This document shows positions 22,556 through 35,459 of a stretch of 64,000 nt of DNA, piece by piece. The translations under genes and the position numbers were made by a program. The stretch's first letter is position 1, and each line of letters opens with the position of its first letter. The notes under the pieces were generated by a model that saw nothing but the letters and a program-made list of their open reading frames with translations, ran no database searches and was not told the DNA's origin. The stretch is from Diphasiastrum complanatum (lineage: Eukaryota; Streptophyta; Lycopodiopsida; Lycopodiales; Lycopodiaceae). The DNA lies in the NCBI GenBank assembly GCA_029204225.1, contig CM055103.1, positions 47,162,458 to 47,226,457 on the forward strand, in the 5' to 3' direction.

Positions 22556-23716
22556 TTGGATATCACCCATTGTGGTTGTACCCAAGAAAGACGACAAGCT
22601 TCGTATCTGTGTCGACCTCACGAACCTTAATGTGGTTAGGAAGAAAGACCATTTTCCAGGAAATGGCAGGAGTTGAAGCTTTCAGCTTCTTGGATGGATT
22701 CAGTGGTTATTTCCTTGTTCAAATAGCCCCTGAAAATAAACATAAAATGACCTTTGCCACAGAGATCAAACAACGTGTGATGTCTGTCAACGAGCAAAGA
22801 AAAACACCCAAGCAGACTTCATGCCACTGACTCCCATTATAGAACGTGAAGCCTTCCCTAAGTGGGGAATTGACTTTGTTGGACCAATCAATCTAGCAGC
22901 CAAAAATACCCAGTCTCGCTACATCCTCATAGCCACAGATTATGCCACTAAGTGGGTTGAGGCTCGAGCAACGAGGGATGCCAACGCAAAAACAGTCGCA
23001 TGTTTTCTTTACAAAAATATTATTACACGTTTTGGCTATCCCATAGAGCTAGTTAGTGATCGCGGCACACATTTTTTTAATGCTGTCATTGATAACCTCC
23101 TACACCATTACCTTGTTATTCACATAAAAAGTACACCACCATACTACCCTAGTGTAATGGCCAGGCTGAATCAACTAACAAGACGATATGTAAAATTTTG
23201 ACCAAGATAGTTGAAACCAGTCGCTCTGATTGGAAAACAAAACTCTTCTCAGCTGTCTGGGCTTACCACACCACCCCAAAGAAAGCCACTGGGTGGGTTG
23301 CCCCTTTCCACTTAATATATGGTCAAGAGGCGGTAATGCCCGTAGAATTCTTAGTACCTTCGCTAAGAGTCATGGAAGTTTTTTCAACAGATCTCTGTGA
23401 AAAAGCTGCAATCGCAGGACAAGTCAAAACTAGGCTATTTACGTTAGCCCAGTTATGCGAGACAAGACTTATATCGCGAGCTAAAGAAAAAGATACGAGC
23501 ACCAAGGCCCTAGATGATTATCTGGCGAGGCCATCCCAACCGCATAGGATAACTTCCCCTACCAGGCCTAGAGGCAAATTGGTTGACACAAGAGAGTCAA
23601 AGAAGTTTGAGAGGAAATACCCTCCCAACATGAGGGGAGGCAAAGAGGACGTAGATCAAAGCCAATACTCCACCAGGGCTGAGATCCAAATTCCCAGAGG
23701 CAGTCTTCTTAAATAA
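22556..23716 (+). pseudogene. Ty3/gypsy pol with RT and integrase joined by an internal deletion
   Basis: The RT part (to about 22767) reads IVVVPKKDDKLRICVDLTNL and FLDGFSGYFLVQI in two frames. It then joins directly to the integrase zinc motif (CDVCQRAKK) and core. The core has GIDFVGPI (first Asp), DYATKWVEA and LVSDRGTHF (second Asp). After a one-base loss near 23155 comes QAESTNK (the Glu, about 23168). The following frame gives WAYHTTPKKATGW and GQEAVMPVEF. The palm, RNase H and 5' part are missing. Confidence 0.9.
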
Positions 23717-26648
23717 TTCCCAATTTTATTCTCACTTGCAATTAGTTATACTTCAGGAATTGAATGTAAATTAAATAATTGGATCACTAAGACCAGCAAT
23801 CTTCTACCTATCAAACTTCCACTCTTTTCCCCCTTCCAAAAACGGTTCAGGTTATCAAAACCCCAAATTTGTACTAGGAAAAAGTTCAATTTGGTATCGC
23901 TAACTTTAGCACTATCACCTAGACAGTTTTGATTTGTTCATTAAGTGCCGCACTTAATCCCTAGCAAATTTGCTTATAGATCAGCATAGAATTGTTCTAC
24001 TGGATTTACATTATTCTTGGTCCTTATTGATCCTCAGAACAAGAAATGCTCCTTAATTGACAGATTCACAAAATCTTCAACTAAAAGTGAAGGGTATAGT
24101 GATATTAACAATCGACTGATTTCAACTCAGTAAGATCATTCAATTTATAAGTAATTTCTGTTTGATCAATAACCAATGAATTGGAACAAATAAAAAACGT
24201 CTATGGTTTTCTCAAATTTTATGTAAACTGGGATTTTCAAATTCCATTGAATATGGACCCAAACTGTGAAAATCGACCAAACATCGACTTGACAGTTTCA
24301 CAGATACCATCTCATATTAGAAGAATTATGAAGCATCCAGCATGCATCCAACGTGACATGCAGTGATTTAAAAAAAAATCAATTTTTTGTAAATTGCCAA
24401 GAAACTGGCAAATTAGCACTGGGATTCACAAAATCAGTTCGAAATGGACCAACTGTGAAAATCGATTAAAATTATCGATTTATCAAATTCACATGCACTG
24501 TCACAAATCAAAACTCGACATGCACTGAGTTTTTCGAAAAAACAAAAAAATCCCGTAATTAGCTTAGCCACTAGGAAATCTGCTTTTTGAACTAGAATTG
24601 CCAAAAATAGCTTCATGCAAGAAATCTTTTGATCATTCTACTGATTACACATGCAACATGCATCCATGCATGCATACAGGTCTATCCATACATTTTCATC
24701 AACAGACAAGCACTACACTGAGTTACAAACATGCATGCATCAAAACATTTTGAAAATTTTGCAAATTTTAGTTCAAAAATTGCCAAAATTCCAACAGGAC
24801 ACCAAATTGGTCGTTGTAAAGCACAGTACGGAGGGAGAGTCGGTCCACAAGGCACTTGCCATGTCACCCTGCACCTCTGGCTTCACACGTGCGAGCAGTA
24901 AATGGCTGAAAGACAGGTAGGAGTGTGCACTTTTTTGGGCATAGAAGCTTCTAACAGGTCCAGCAATTAATCATAAGCTCAGATCAAGCAAAAAATGCAT
25001 TTTTGGCCTTTTTCAACAAGCAAAACTTCAACATGATGGTGTCTTATGCTCAACTATCCAAATTGGATCCATGATGGCTCAAAACAGACGCAATCCATCA
25101 TATATTTAAGCTTGTAACAAGAACCAACAGGTTCAGACCCCCAATTGAGAGGTATTCATGCTCAAAAATCATCAAAAATACACTAATTTTTGGTATTTTG
25201 AGCCCCCTTATGGTGTCTAATCCCTTCCAAACTTCATGACAGCTCAGGGACAACTTCATTACATCTCTGAAAACGTTCATACCAAGCATTGTCTGAGAAT
25301 TTTGAGATCTACCCCAAAATTAGTCCAAAAAACATCAAAAAACCTTGGTTTTTGACCAATTTTAACCAAAATTTGTGGGGAAAATCCACAAATTCGTGCA
25401 ATCAGATCCACATCCCTGTAAATCCATTGCATGCAAGCACTAAAAGTTATGAATCTAGTCAAACATGGTTTCTATTTGCACAAAGCCTGATAGATTTGCA
25501 CAATTATGTTTCTATTATTTCCATCATCTAGTACCTATTCGGAAGTGAGATTCATTAATGAATGTTGAACTCCATTTTAGAAGTGTTCGAGTGTAGTTCA
25601 TTGTCGATTAATATTTTTCGACAGTTCCAAACACTGGCTAACAATTTCTAAGATTTGACTATGGGAAATAATTACCTCAGATTTGGTAGAACAGAACTTA
25701 TCAAAACTTCCTGATAAGGAGTATATCAATTGTCGATACATTTAATCTTGTCGAACTTTTGAAATCACTAAGAACTCTGAGTATTTCATCAGAATTATTT
25801 GAAACTTTGGAAAATCAACTTAACTAGTGTGGTACTATTGCATTACATTAAGGTAGTACTGGCCGCCTGATCTCTCTAATATCTGATGATAACCAGGTTT
25901 TCATATGCTAAAACATAAAAAGCCTTATTTTTTCCAATTATTGTGAACTATCCATCTCTGTGGGAACGATAATCCTATATACTACACTAATATCTTATGA
26001 TCTAAAGTGAACATGCTACGACAGTTCTTGAAGAGTAAAGCTATGCAAAATTCTGTACTTGTGTAACCAGCTATATTTACAAGTAAAACCCATGTTCATA
26101 AGTCATGCTTATAGCATTCATGCTAATCATAAGCATCTCATGTAGTCAGTGCAAGGTGTTTTTTTTAACTCCATCCAGGAGGCCTATGTAGTTTCAAGAT
26201 TCTATTCATTGGAGTTACGTAGTATCAAGATTTCGTCCATGAGAAAATTACAACAATCAAATTTGTGAAAAAAATGAGATCCCAATAATTAAGACCTAGG
26301 TGACGATGGTGCTACAAGGTAAATGCAGGACCATCTCGTTGTTGGTGCTGTTCAGTACGATAGCAGGTCTCTCTCTGTTCACACATGCAGATGCATATCG
26401 CTGCATGGTGATACGTTAAGCAGAATCGTTGAGCCTAACTCATAGGAAGCAGCGCTCCATAGAAACAACTTCACACAGGCCTGTAGTACCCTTCATCCTT
26501 GATCGTAAGAATTATTTACAGCAAGTCCGACCCAGACTTTCACGATACAGACAAAGGCTCTACATTTTCAAGACTTGAAAGGCACAGTTCAAATCTAGTT
26601 AGCAGACAGGGAGATGTCGGCCGTGAATGGAAGATGTGGACAAACCTC

Positions 26649-26660
26649 GCTCTGATACCA
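26649..26660 (-). promoter_or_regulatory. Primer-binding site, right arm
   Basis: This is the minus-strand TGGTATCAGAGC, the mirror image of 20975-20986. Confidence 0.9.
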
Positions 26661-27020
26661 TGATACAGAATGGGCAGCAAGCAGCTATCACAAGATCAGC
26701 GAGAGAGGAAAGAGAGAGAGCATCACACACCAAGAGAGAGAGCCAGAGAAACTCTAACTACATATTGTAGGCTGAAGCCTCTACATAGGTGCGAACAGGT
26801 GGAATAGGCGTCCCTCTCAAACGTCGTCGTGAATGTAACTGACGGTCACATAATATTTAGTTATTATTTACCTCAGTGTGAATACTACCATTATAATTCA
26901 TATAAAAAACGATTTGAAAAGACAAAAAAAGAACAAACTCACCGATTCGACTGCAAAAGACGTATTTCATATCAACTACCACTAATTAGGCTCTAGCTAC
27001 CGGGGCCTAATAATCAAACA
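26661..27020 (-). mobile_element. LTR in right arm
   Basis: The LTR is 360 bp with the same ends as 20614-20974. The near-equal length in both arms supports the chosen LTR bounds. Confidence 0.75.
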
Positions 27021-27128
27021 AGGTGGTTTAATATAAGCTGTTTGCTTGCAGGTTAGAGTATGAAGTGAGCTGCGCTTTCAGTATAGATACGGCAAGTTAA
27101 CTTACGTTTAATGGTGATGCTATTGCAG

Positions 27129-27306
27129 TAGGTTGGCTTCATGCGAGGAGTTGGCAGAAAGAAGGGTGCGACAGCAGATAAGGGGTTGTCCAAGAGAGCG
27201 CAATTGCGATTGGTGTCAAGAATGTGTTTGTCTTGGCTGCCGGATGTGCAAATACCTAGACTGTGAGTGCAGCGATTGTGTTTCCTTATACCGCAATCTG
27301 TCATAA
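27129..27306 (+). pseudogene. ULTRAPETALA-like last exon (right arm copy)
   Basis: It has the same exon as 20328-20505 with a handful of changes near the end (CVSLYRNLS instead of CVAFYGNMS). The acceptor TATTGCAG, all 11 cysteines and the TAA stop are kept. Open frame and Cys pattern survive in both arms. That could reflect recent duplication rather than selection. Confidence 0.75.
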
Positions 27307-28724
27307 TCGCCCTCCCTTCTCACTCTTTCTCTCTCATCCTTTTCTGTCTATCTGATTAGATTGGAAGTTAGACAATCTACTGTTACTCATTTTTCATTTG
27401 GCTCATTTTGTGGCTTCTTCAACTGAAGGGTTCATGATAAGAGAACAATTAAAGCTTTTATTTGTTTGCTGGTCGAGAGTATAGGCAGTTAGCTAGTTTC
27501 GGTTTTTGCAGTTGCAAGAACAGTACAAATTCAAGTATAAACGGCGCTCCAATAAGTGGCATTAGTGATTACGTAATCTCCTCTCCCTGAGGCCAGGAGT
27601 TTACTCCAATCTGCCGCATAAACGAGGAAACACAAGAGAGAATTTATGCATAGACATGTATGTTTGTTTTCCTCAGCTGATTCTGCAGGATTTCCTCGTG
27701 TTGATAATCCCGTTAGTTGATAACGAATATTCAGGCTACCCAGCTGGTTGTGAAGAAAGTCTTGGTTCTGATATGCAAATATCCATAGTATATACTGCAA
27801 TTGTAGAGACTGTGCTGCAGTAGCCAACATTTCTGGATCTTTCCTGGCTTCAAAAGGACAGAGAGAGCAGTTTACATTCTAACAAGTATTGGCTACTACG
27901 TACCCTTACAAGTAATACGCTGGTGCTTGAAAAAATACATTTTTTTATGAGTTGATGTATTTCAAAGAGTTTGAATGGTTGATGATTTATGATCTCTTTC
28001 GATATGCATATTTGTTGAATGTTTTTTTATGTTGCCCTTGTCTTGCAAATGCAATATACTATGTGTTAAAGTTGCTCATGGGAGTTGGTGAAGAAATCAA
28101 TCGTAAAGGATAATATGAATTATTAAAACAAGAACCATACAGTATTCTAACACAAAGGCCTTGCTATATCATATTGTTGTATTTTTACTTCATGTCAAGC
28201 CAACAATTTTAGCTTATGGAAAGGCGTTCATGACATAATACATGAACACGAGAACAATAAGTTGAACTTTCTGTTTAAAGTTTGGTACAAGTAGTAGAAA
28301 GCTCAATGTCTTATGATACAACATTTTTTTTTTTTTAGAAATGAGTTTGGGCTTGTAAATCTGAATTTTCTAAATGTTAAGTTGATGTAACATGATAAGA
28401 TTCATTGATGATTAATATTATTTCATTGTATGCTCTTCAATCCATCATTAATTATACATAGGATTGTAATTGATTCAGTAGTGTTCTGTATTGTACAGAG
28501 AACTTGAGAAAAACAAGTAGTTTAATTCTAGGTTGATTATTGTTTTGAAGGTAATTTTTGAAATGTGATATCACTAATCATTGACTTTGTATATCACTTT
28601 GTAACATGAATTCATGTCGATTTGATAGGAATAGAAGCTATGACATTAGGTAGGGAAACACGAAAAAAAAATTGTTACTTGCTAAAAGCAACAATTTGCC
28701 TACAGATTAGATGCAACCATGTTA

Positions 28725-30168
28725 TGAAAACAAAAAAATTGGAGAAGGATGTAAGGAATGTCAAAGCCACTTGGAGATCCAACATATACTTCAAATATGC
28801 TTTCTTTGAATGGCATGTGTGTGAATCAATCTTAAGAAAAATGTATTTATTCATTTATAAGGAATGAATGTTGTTTGAACATAGTATCAATCATAGATTC
28901 ACCGAATCGCGATGGCTGAAATAGCTTATGTCTGAAATTTTTTTAGGGGATCAATGGTCAAACCGGCGTTTTGCCTCTCAGAAGTGTAGTAGATGAGGCA
29001 CAAACAAATCTTATTTTCAGTAGCTATCTGGTTGTCATTTGCTCTGGTTTTCAGTAAATGTTAATGCTACAGTTTGGACTATCAACTGTATGGATGATGA
29101 TCACTTTTGCAATCGTTTCACTGGAGATGTGAGTGCAATGTACATACAGTTGGGTGAATAAATATTGGGCCTTTCTCGGCGCGCATTTGGACCCCATTTT
29201 TATCTACAAGGGGGGTGGTAGCATTTTTATCCACAGTGTCTATATAGTAGGAAGCTCTAGGGGGTTTCGGGGGGCAGTAGCCCCCCGGTGGGGGTTTTGG
29301 CGGGCAATGCGCCCCTTCATGATTTGGCCTTCCAACTCCCTGAGTGAAAACACAATTTTTGGTGTTTCGCGCCCGAAACAGTCAACAAACTACACAGTCA
29401 TAATCAAACTACACAGTCATAATGCTCTCAATCAGAGCTTTCATCTGATACCCATATTGCCTAAAAAAAATTTAAAAAAAAAAAAACCTATTCTGCGCGA
29501 TTATGGGAAAATCCCGAAACGCGTTTCTGAATCGCGATTCAAAATCGCAGTGCAACTATGGTATCAATTAATTTTGGACTTTGGCAAAATCCATTTTCAA
29601 AAATGGACTTGAGAATTTTGAGACATTGTTTAATTACAAAAATTTGATAATTTAATAGTATGTGAACCACGTTTCAATTGGGTATGACACAATTGTGTAC
29701 TATAAAACTCAAGCATACACATAATATTATAAAACTTTTCATATACATATCATATGTCAAAAATCCTTTTCAAATCAATTAAAAAGTATACAACATTCAT
29801 CAAGAAATGACACATTAATAACAAATCTTTTTTCAAACCGTATTCTTTTGTTATATTATCAAAATTAGCAGTAACAACCCCTACCGCTTGAGGTATTAAG
29901 TTATTAAGTACTTACTTGCCTTTATGGTTTAGGCATAACCACCAATACAAACTATAATGTCTCTACATTAATATCCATTCTCCCTCATCAGACTCCTCAA
30001 ATTCAGAACTTGAGTCTTCAGATGAATTTGTATCTGAAAGGTGATTCCAAATGGTCTTGATGCGCTAAAAAGGACCGAGTCATATCTATATTTTTTGGAA
30101 TATTGATAGTCACTATAGTCCGACCGATGTTGTTCATGAGCTCTGCCACACAATATGACATTCTATAT
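28725..30168. other. No gene recognised; contains a GC-rich motif
   Basis: 29260-29315 is a GC-rich block (GGGGGGCAGTAGCCCCCC, then GGTGGGGG and CAATGCGCCCC) like that at 5508-5590. The rest is AT-rich with short unassigned frames. Confidence 0.5.
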
Positions 30169-30256
30169 AAGCACACACACACACACATATATATATATTT
30201 ATATTACATATATATATAGATATCCCCAGAACCTCCCGCCGCAGTGAGAGGTTCTG
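30169..30256. repeat. (CA)n(TA)n microsatellite next to a 9-bp hairpin
   Basis: CA repeats, then TA repeats, end near 30222. CAGAACCTC (30227-30235) then pairs with GAGGTTCTG (30248-30256) over a 12-nt GC-rich loop. It could be a transposon terminus. Confidence 0.75.
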
Positions 30257-32293
30257 AGGCATTATTTTTTTTTTCTCCCGAGTACCTCCAATCGGTGTTC
30301 GAGAAAGTCTGAATAATCCAAAAATGAAATTGATAGCTTTCTCAAAAAAATTAACTTGAAATTTGTTTTGTTAGATTTTTTATGTCTTAATCTCAAGTTT
30401 TGTAGAGGAAAATTGTGGCAAAAGTGGATCTTGAATGGATCTAAGATCCCAAATGTTCTGGCTAAGATCTTTGCACAACAAGCTACAAAAGCTTGAAATG
30501 GCAAAGCATCCTAATGCTACCTTTGATACACATGAACTTGACAAAGCATTCAAGAGACAAAAGAAACTAATAAAAGGTATTGATGGCAGCCAAAAATAGC
30601 AGCAAACAGGGCTTCCAACAATAGCCTACCACTTTTGGAAACCTCTTAAGATCATACACAAAAGCTTGAAGACAATACACAAAGCAATGCTCTCAATGAA
30701 GGAAGAAACTGTGACAATGATCTATTGATCTCTCTCAACAATTAAATAAGTTTCTCCAACCTGTTCTCCACGAATTTCAGCCTAATACAGGTGAGAGAGA
30801 TGACTCTCTCTCCTCCCTCTAGAACTTAGGACCCAATTTTAGGGCACTAGTAGCCCAAAATAGCCAATTTTGGCCTACATGATTTTGGTGTCATTTAGAA
30901 GGTCCTGAAGTTTGAGACTTCTTCAATATGAAATATATACTAAAATAAAAGTATCTAGGCCTCTTTCACATATGTGAAAGGTTAGATCCAAAACCATCTA
31001 CAAAAATTGCCAATTTAGGCCTCAAACTAGCTAGAAAACGTTGACAATTTTCACAAAAACTGGCAGCTATGAGTACCTTCATCATTAGGATCCAAAACAC
31101 TTCTTAAAATATGATTTTTTTTTAAAAACACCTAAAAAAAGTTTCTAGAACACTGCCTCCACCCCACACCCAAGGCGCATATCATCACGAAGAGTCAGCC
31201 GCCTTACACAAAGGTCTGACAATTGTGTTTGTCAATATGGGCAGATGCCTTTTGAGCAGACGGTTGATTTCATCAGTAGTCACAACCGCATAGGCATTTC
31301 ACTTTGCTCAAATTGTTTTAAACTAAAAAAATGTGTAGTGTGGTCTATCTCATTCAATGGATACTCAAGCGGGATACCTCCATCTTTGGAGATTTTGAGT
31401 TAATATCACTGATACGATGTGAGAAAGCTTTCTGGTGAACTTGTTGGTAATCATTCCTCCTAAAAGCATCAGATGGCACCCCTTTAGAATCTGTAGCATC
31501 TTCTTGAGCAAACTCAAAGCTAGAGTTGTAGTAAATCAGTGCTAACTATCTACACAAAAATGATGATTATTTTGCATCAAGAACAAAGTTTGAAGTAAGA
31601 GTGCAAAACAGAATCCAAAGATCAAATGAAAATGTAAAGAGACTCACCTCACCATATCTGCCGCTGTAGTTGAGGCTTCACCAAACCGATTCAGATCAGT
31701 CAAAAGACATAACTGCAGAAGCAGTTCACGCATATGTCGGCACCACCAACACCATAGTAATCCAAGATGCTTGCAATTGCTGCAAAAAAAAATCAGCAAC
31801 AATGGACTATTGGTGAGGGGGATATGTGTTAGCAAAAATGGAAGTCCCTTGAGGCCTTTCGAGGTAGCTGGCATTTCAAGGTAGGGGTGCCTTTTTCTCC
31901 ATGGATGTACATTAGTTAGGAGCTATATTGTCTCGCTTGTTGCTATCATCATGAAACTTCCATAGAAGGTCGCTAACAACACACAAGGATAGGGGCGGCT
32001 GACTGATTGACTGGCATTGGAAAATAGGATAAGGATCATCCCACAGAAGAAATTGCTTTGGCAGAAAAATAATGCGTCAACATGCAGCTCATCTTGGATT
32101 AGCTTTACCTTTATCACCCTATGCAGACGCTTACTCCATCATCGCTCTGCCAATATTGACTCCATCATCGCTCTGCCGATGCTGACTCCATCATCATTGG
32201 CCATGTGCAGGAAAAAAATCAGTGGAACTTAGAGAAATACAAAAGAAAAATAGTTTGTGAGAGAGAGGGTAATTCGTTAGAGAGGGGGAGGGT

Positions 32294-32329
<36 letters not shown>

Positions 32330-34560
32330 TGTGTGCGTAGGATAGATGTATGATGGCATTATTCTTGGGTTTTGGAGTCAGCATTGATGATTATTAATCT
32401 ACCTCACACCTTTCAATCTTCAGAGCTAATCAAGAATGCCAATAGCGCCCGAGCTCGATGGGTCAGATCTGCACACACCAAAAAAGGTGCTACGACTCGT
32501 GGTGCAACGACCCACTTTCCTCCTAATTGTAACTATGGCCTTTCCACAAATGGTGTGCTGCGTAGATCCATATAGATAAAAAATCTTTTTTCTATTCTAA
32601 TTAATAGATCGTCTGGCTAAATAACCAGAATGGATGCGATTGTGAATGGAAAAACATTTGTTGTTTAATTAGAAGAGCCTCTCTTAATCCATATTGCATC
32701 AAACAATCGATGAGCTATGATAAATTTTTATCCCTTTTTCTGGCATGTACTAAACCTTTAAGCATACACCGTAAAGGTTTCTGCACTTCTATCCTTCCCA
32801 ATAGACAATGAATTCATAAAATAAAGTGCCTCTACAAAACTTTTATGCACACCACAACAATTAAGAATCATTATCATCCTGATCTCTCAGCTCATTTTAT
32901 GTCAGCTCCCCAAATAGTCGCTCCATTGCTCACATTACAGACATCCAACCGAGAAAAAATATGTACCTTTCTACTAGAAAATTCAGCGTGATGGAGGCCC
33001 AGTCAGATTCATCACCTCAAATTTCATTTTGGGACAAAATGTGTCTTCAAAACTTTTAGAAGCAAGGTCTAAACTGGAGTTACATGTATTTGTAGCCAAT
33101 ACCTCCATAGCAAGCCACGGTGCGATCAAAAGATATACATGAGGTCAAAGCAATCAAAAGCTATCAAAAGCCACAGTGCGATCAAAAGCAAGCCATGATG
33201 CGATCAAGCATTGCACCATTCCTGCCATCATCTACACTATAACACGCCAGATGTCAGATGCATAGCAACTAAGTGAAGAATCATGAGAGATAAACTACGA
33301 TGAGAAATCTTAAACATTTAATTTTGAGTATAGTTCATAGATAAATTGGCTATAAATCGATTTATCCGGTTAATATGGACTGTTTGTAGCGAAATTACAA
33401 TATTTAGTTAGTTGCATGTTGAGGATGGAAAGTTTTTCCCTGAATCCTCCAGAGAATCTGCTTGTTAGAACATGATGGAAAGTGCAACAATCTAATTCTT
33501 TACCTTGGTAAAACAAAGTGAGCAATGCATGTATGGTTAGTGAAATCCATCCTTACCTTGTTTGCTAATGGATCAGTATCTGTGATGCTTAAGTGAAGGC
33601 ATGCAATGGGTTTTGGTCTTAATAACCTGTAGTACCTTCTGGTTATGAAGGTTGCTGACCAAAATTCGCATGGAGAGGTTGATTTGAACTCCTAGATTGC
33701 TTTGAACCACTCGTTAGATAGTTAGTTCCTGACCTGCAATCACGTTTATTGAACATGATTAAGCTGTGAAGTCTAGTGGACGGTTTGTTGTTCAGTAGCT
33801 ATTTTTCTTTTTCTTGTAGCTCAATGAGAGTGGTGAAAGCAAGTGGACGGCCGTCAACCTGACAGATCCCTCTGTGATCCGCTTTCCTTATGATGCTAAC
33901 CCTCTCTTGCTACTTTGCTGACAACATGGGTTACTCCACAGACTGTGGCAAGTGCTATGAATTGCGCTGGCTCAACCGACAGGTGGGGCGTTAGCGTGTG
34001 GTTGATTCTGGATTTGAAAGTGCACTTTTACCCTGCTGAACTCCAGGTGTATAGTCCTGTTTGGATAAAACTTGGTGGAACTTCTGTTGTAGGTTACCTG
34101 CAAGGCAGCAATGGTGAATGAATTGTTGTTAGGCAGATGAGGAGCGATCTAGACCCTGCCTCAGTTGGTATCTATCTCTCTCTCACGATTTAGAAGCCTT
34201 TTTTGCCACAAGAGATCCGGTGGCTGGCTCTTTTTTCCTCGCTAATCCAGGGTGGGGAGCAGCTATTTGAACCTGGGTAGGGCACGAGGCTGAATGTATT
34301 TGTAGTTGATCCACGGTGCTATATATACAGTGAGAACATGTTTCTCAAAATCTATAGCCAGAGAAGACAATTTACCAAGTAACCATTCATATCCAAAAAT
34401 TAAATCAGTGCGGGCTAGGTCTAAAACATGAGTCACTATCTAATCCTCTATGTCTTTGTATCAAAACTGGGAGATTCGACACTTTTACGTTCCAAGTCTC
34501 CAACTCTACTCCTAAATTTAGATAAACTCTGTATCTATGATTATTGGCTCAATTTTCAAG
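30257..34560. other. Mostly non-coding; one weak exon candidate
   Basis: A GA tract followed by GT lies at 32296-32337. The phrase AGCCA..GTGCGATCAA repeats three times near 33115-33205. At 33817-33915 an acceptor (TTCTTGTAG) precedes an open stretch reading NESGESKWTAVNLTDPSVIR. It could be an exon, but no family is recognised and later frames are broken. Confidence 0.35.
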
Positions 34561-34599
34561 CTGAGTTTCTACACAAGCCAAGAATTAATGAAATTAAGT

Positions 34600-35035
34600 A
34601 GAGAGAAAATTAATGTATGAGGAAATTCAATGCTTGATTCATCATCAAAATTGTGAGAAAACTCACACACATATATAATAGATGGGATTACCTTGAGGTA
34701 GATCAGCCCTCAAATCTTATTGTTTCACTTATAAGAGTAGTTTCTACCAAAAAAATGACACCTACCACTTTGCATGTTGAGAAATGCAACTCTAACTACA
34801 TTTTTCATATGTGTGTGACTTTCTAGAATACATATGTACAAATGTTCATGCATGTACCAATACAAGTCTTAGTTTGCTTTTAATGTAACTTTTGACAAAC
34901 TTGAGTTAATGCATGTGAAGTGGCTCGAGTTCCTACCAAGCCAAATTTGGCCTTTTCATGTTCTACACCTACACGCATGATGGAAAACTTCATCAACCCC
35001 AAAATTCAAGATAGATGGATTTTTTATTTTCAACA
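34600..35035 (-). mobile_element. Partial Copia 3' LTR with polypurine tract
   Basis: On the minus strand, pol ends at 35074 and is followed by the purine tract CTTTTTAGGAGGAG (35036-35049) and TGTTGAAAATA, the LTR start (35035). The other LTR end was not fixed; 34600 is an estimate. Confidence 0.65.
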
Positions 35036-35049
35036 CTCCTCCTAAAAAG

Positions 35050-35203
35050 TTATCTATTTGACTTAAACATTGATCATGGAATTAATCCAAAATTGGACCT
35101 ATGCTTGATGAAGGAACTTTTACTCAAAGGTTTGGTGAGTAGATCGGTAATACATGATGTTGTACTATCAATATGTTCCAAATAGATCTCTCCTCCTATT
35201 ATG
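35050..35203 (-). pseudogene. Copia pol C-terminus (RNase H end)
   Basis: The minus-strand frame reads GEIYLEHIDST, CITDLLTKPLSKSSF and RSNFGLIP and ends in TGA (35074-35076). ADxLTKPL-type motifs close nearly every Copia polyprotein. The upstream RNase H core is not present; an 80-bp dispersed repeat follows. Confidence 0.85.
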
Positions 35204-35283
35204 TCCATGTCCTGTATAAGGGAATCAGAATAATTTCTGACATGGATAGCTAATCACTCCAATTGTATGTGGTTATTAGTTAT
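35204..35283. repeat. 80-bp dispersed repeat (partner at 22445-22524)
   Basis: Same orientation as the copy in the inverted-repeat spacer. Confidence 0.85.
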
Positions 35284-35459
35284 ACTACATTATTCCGGAC
35301 GTGGTCATTTCAAGTAATTAATAATCACATGAGGGCCCAGACCTATAATTGGACATAGGAGCACATGCATGGTGAATGACCACTTTAATGAGGTCAGTAG
35401 CTCAATATAGGCTGCATGGTAATCCTAAGGGGAATATTCTCTCCTCTTGAATAAGAAAA

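Larger units (their letters stand above)
22154..25479. other. Spacer of the inverted repeat
   Basis: This is unpaired sequence between the arms. It holds AACGAAACGAAAC-type phrases at 22154-22270, an 80-bp dispersed repeat, a gypsy fragment and 1.7 kb of AT-rich non-coding DNA (23720-25479). That last stretch has repeated phrases such as AACTGTGAAAATCGA at about 24260 and 24449. Confidence 0.7.
25480..28724. repeat. Right arm of the 10-kb inverted repeat
   Basis: This is the reverse complement of 18777-22153. Outer ends match at TAACATGGTTGC (18777 and 28724) and inner ends at GCACAAAGCC/GGCTTTGT. The flanks outside differ and show no obvious target-site duplication. Confidence 0.93.

Noticed and set aside
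18777-28724. Classic DNA transposon with terminal inverted repeats
   Set aside because: Arms of 3.3 kb contain an LTR, a primer site and a gene exon, no transposase is present and flanks show no target duplication.
33915-34121. Expansin-like domain (phrase CGKCYELRW in one frame)
   Set aside because: Only one short motif, no further expansin features, and surrounding frames are broken.
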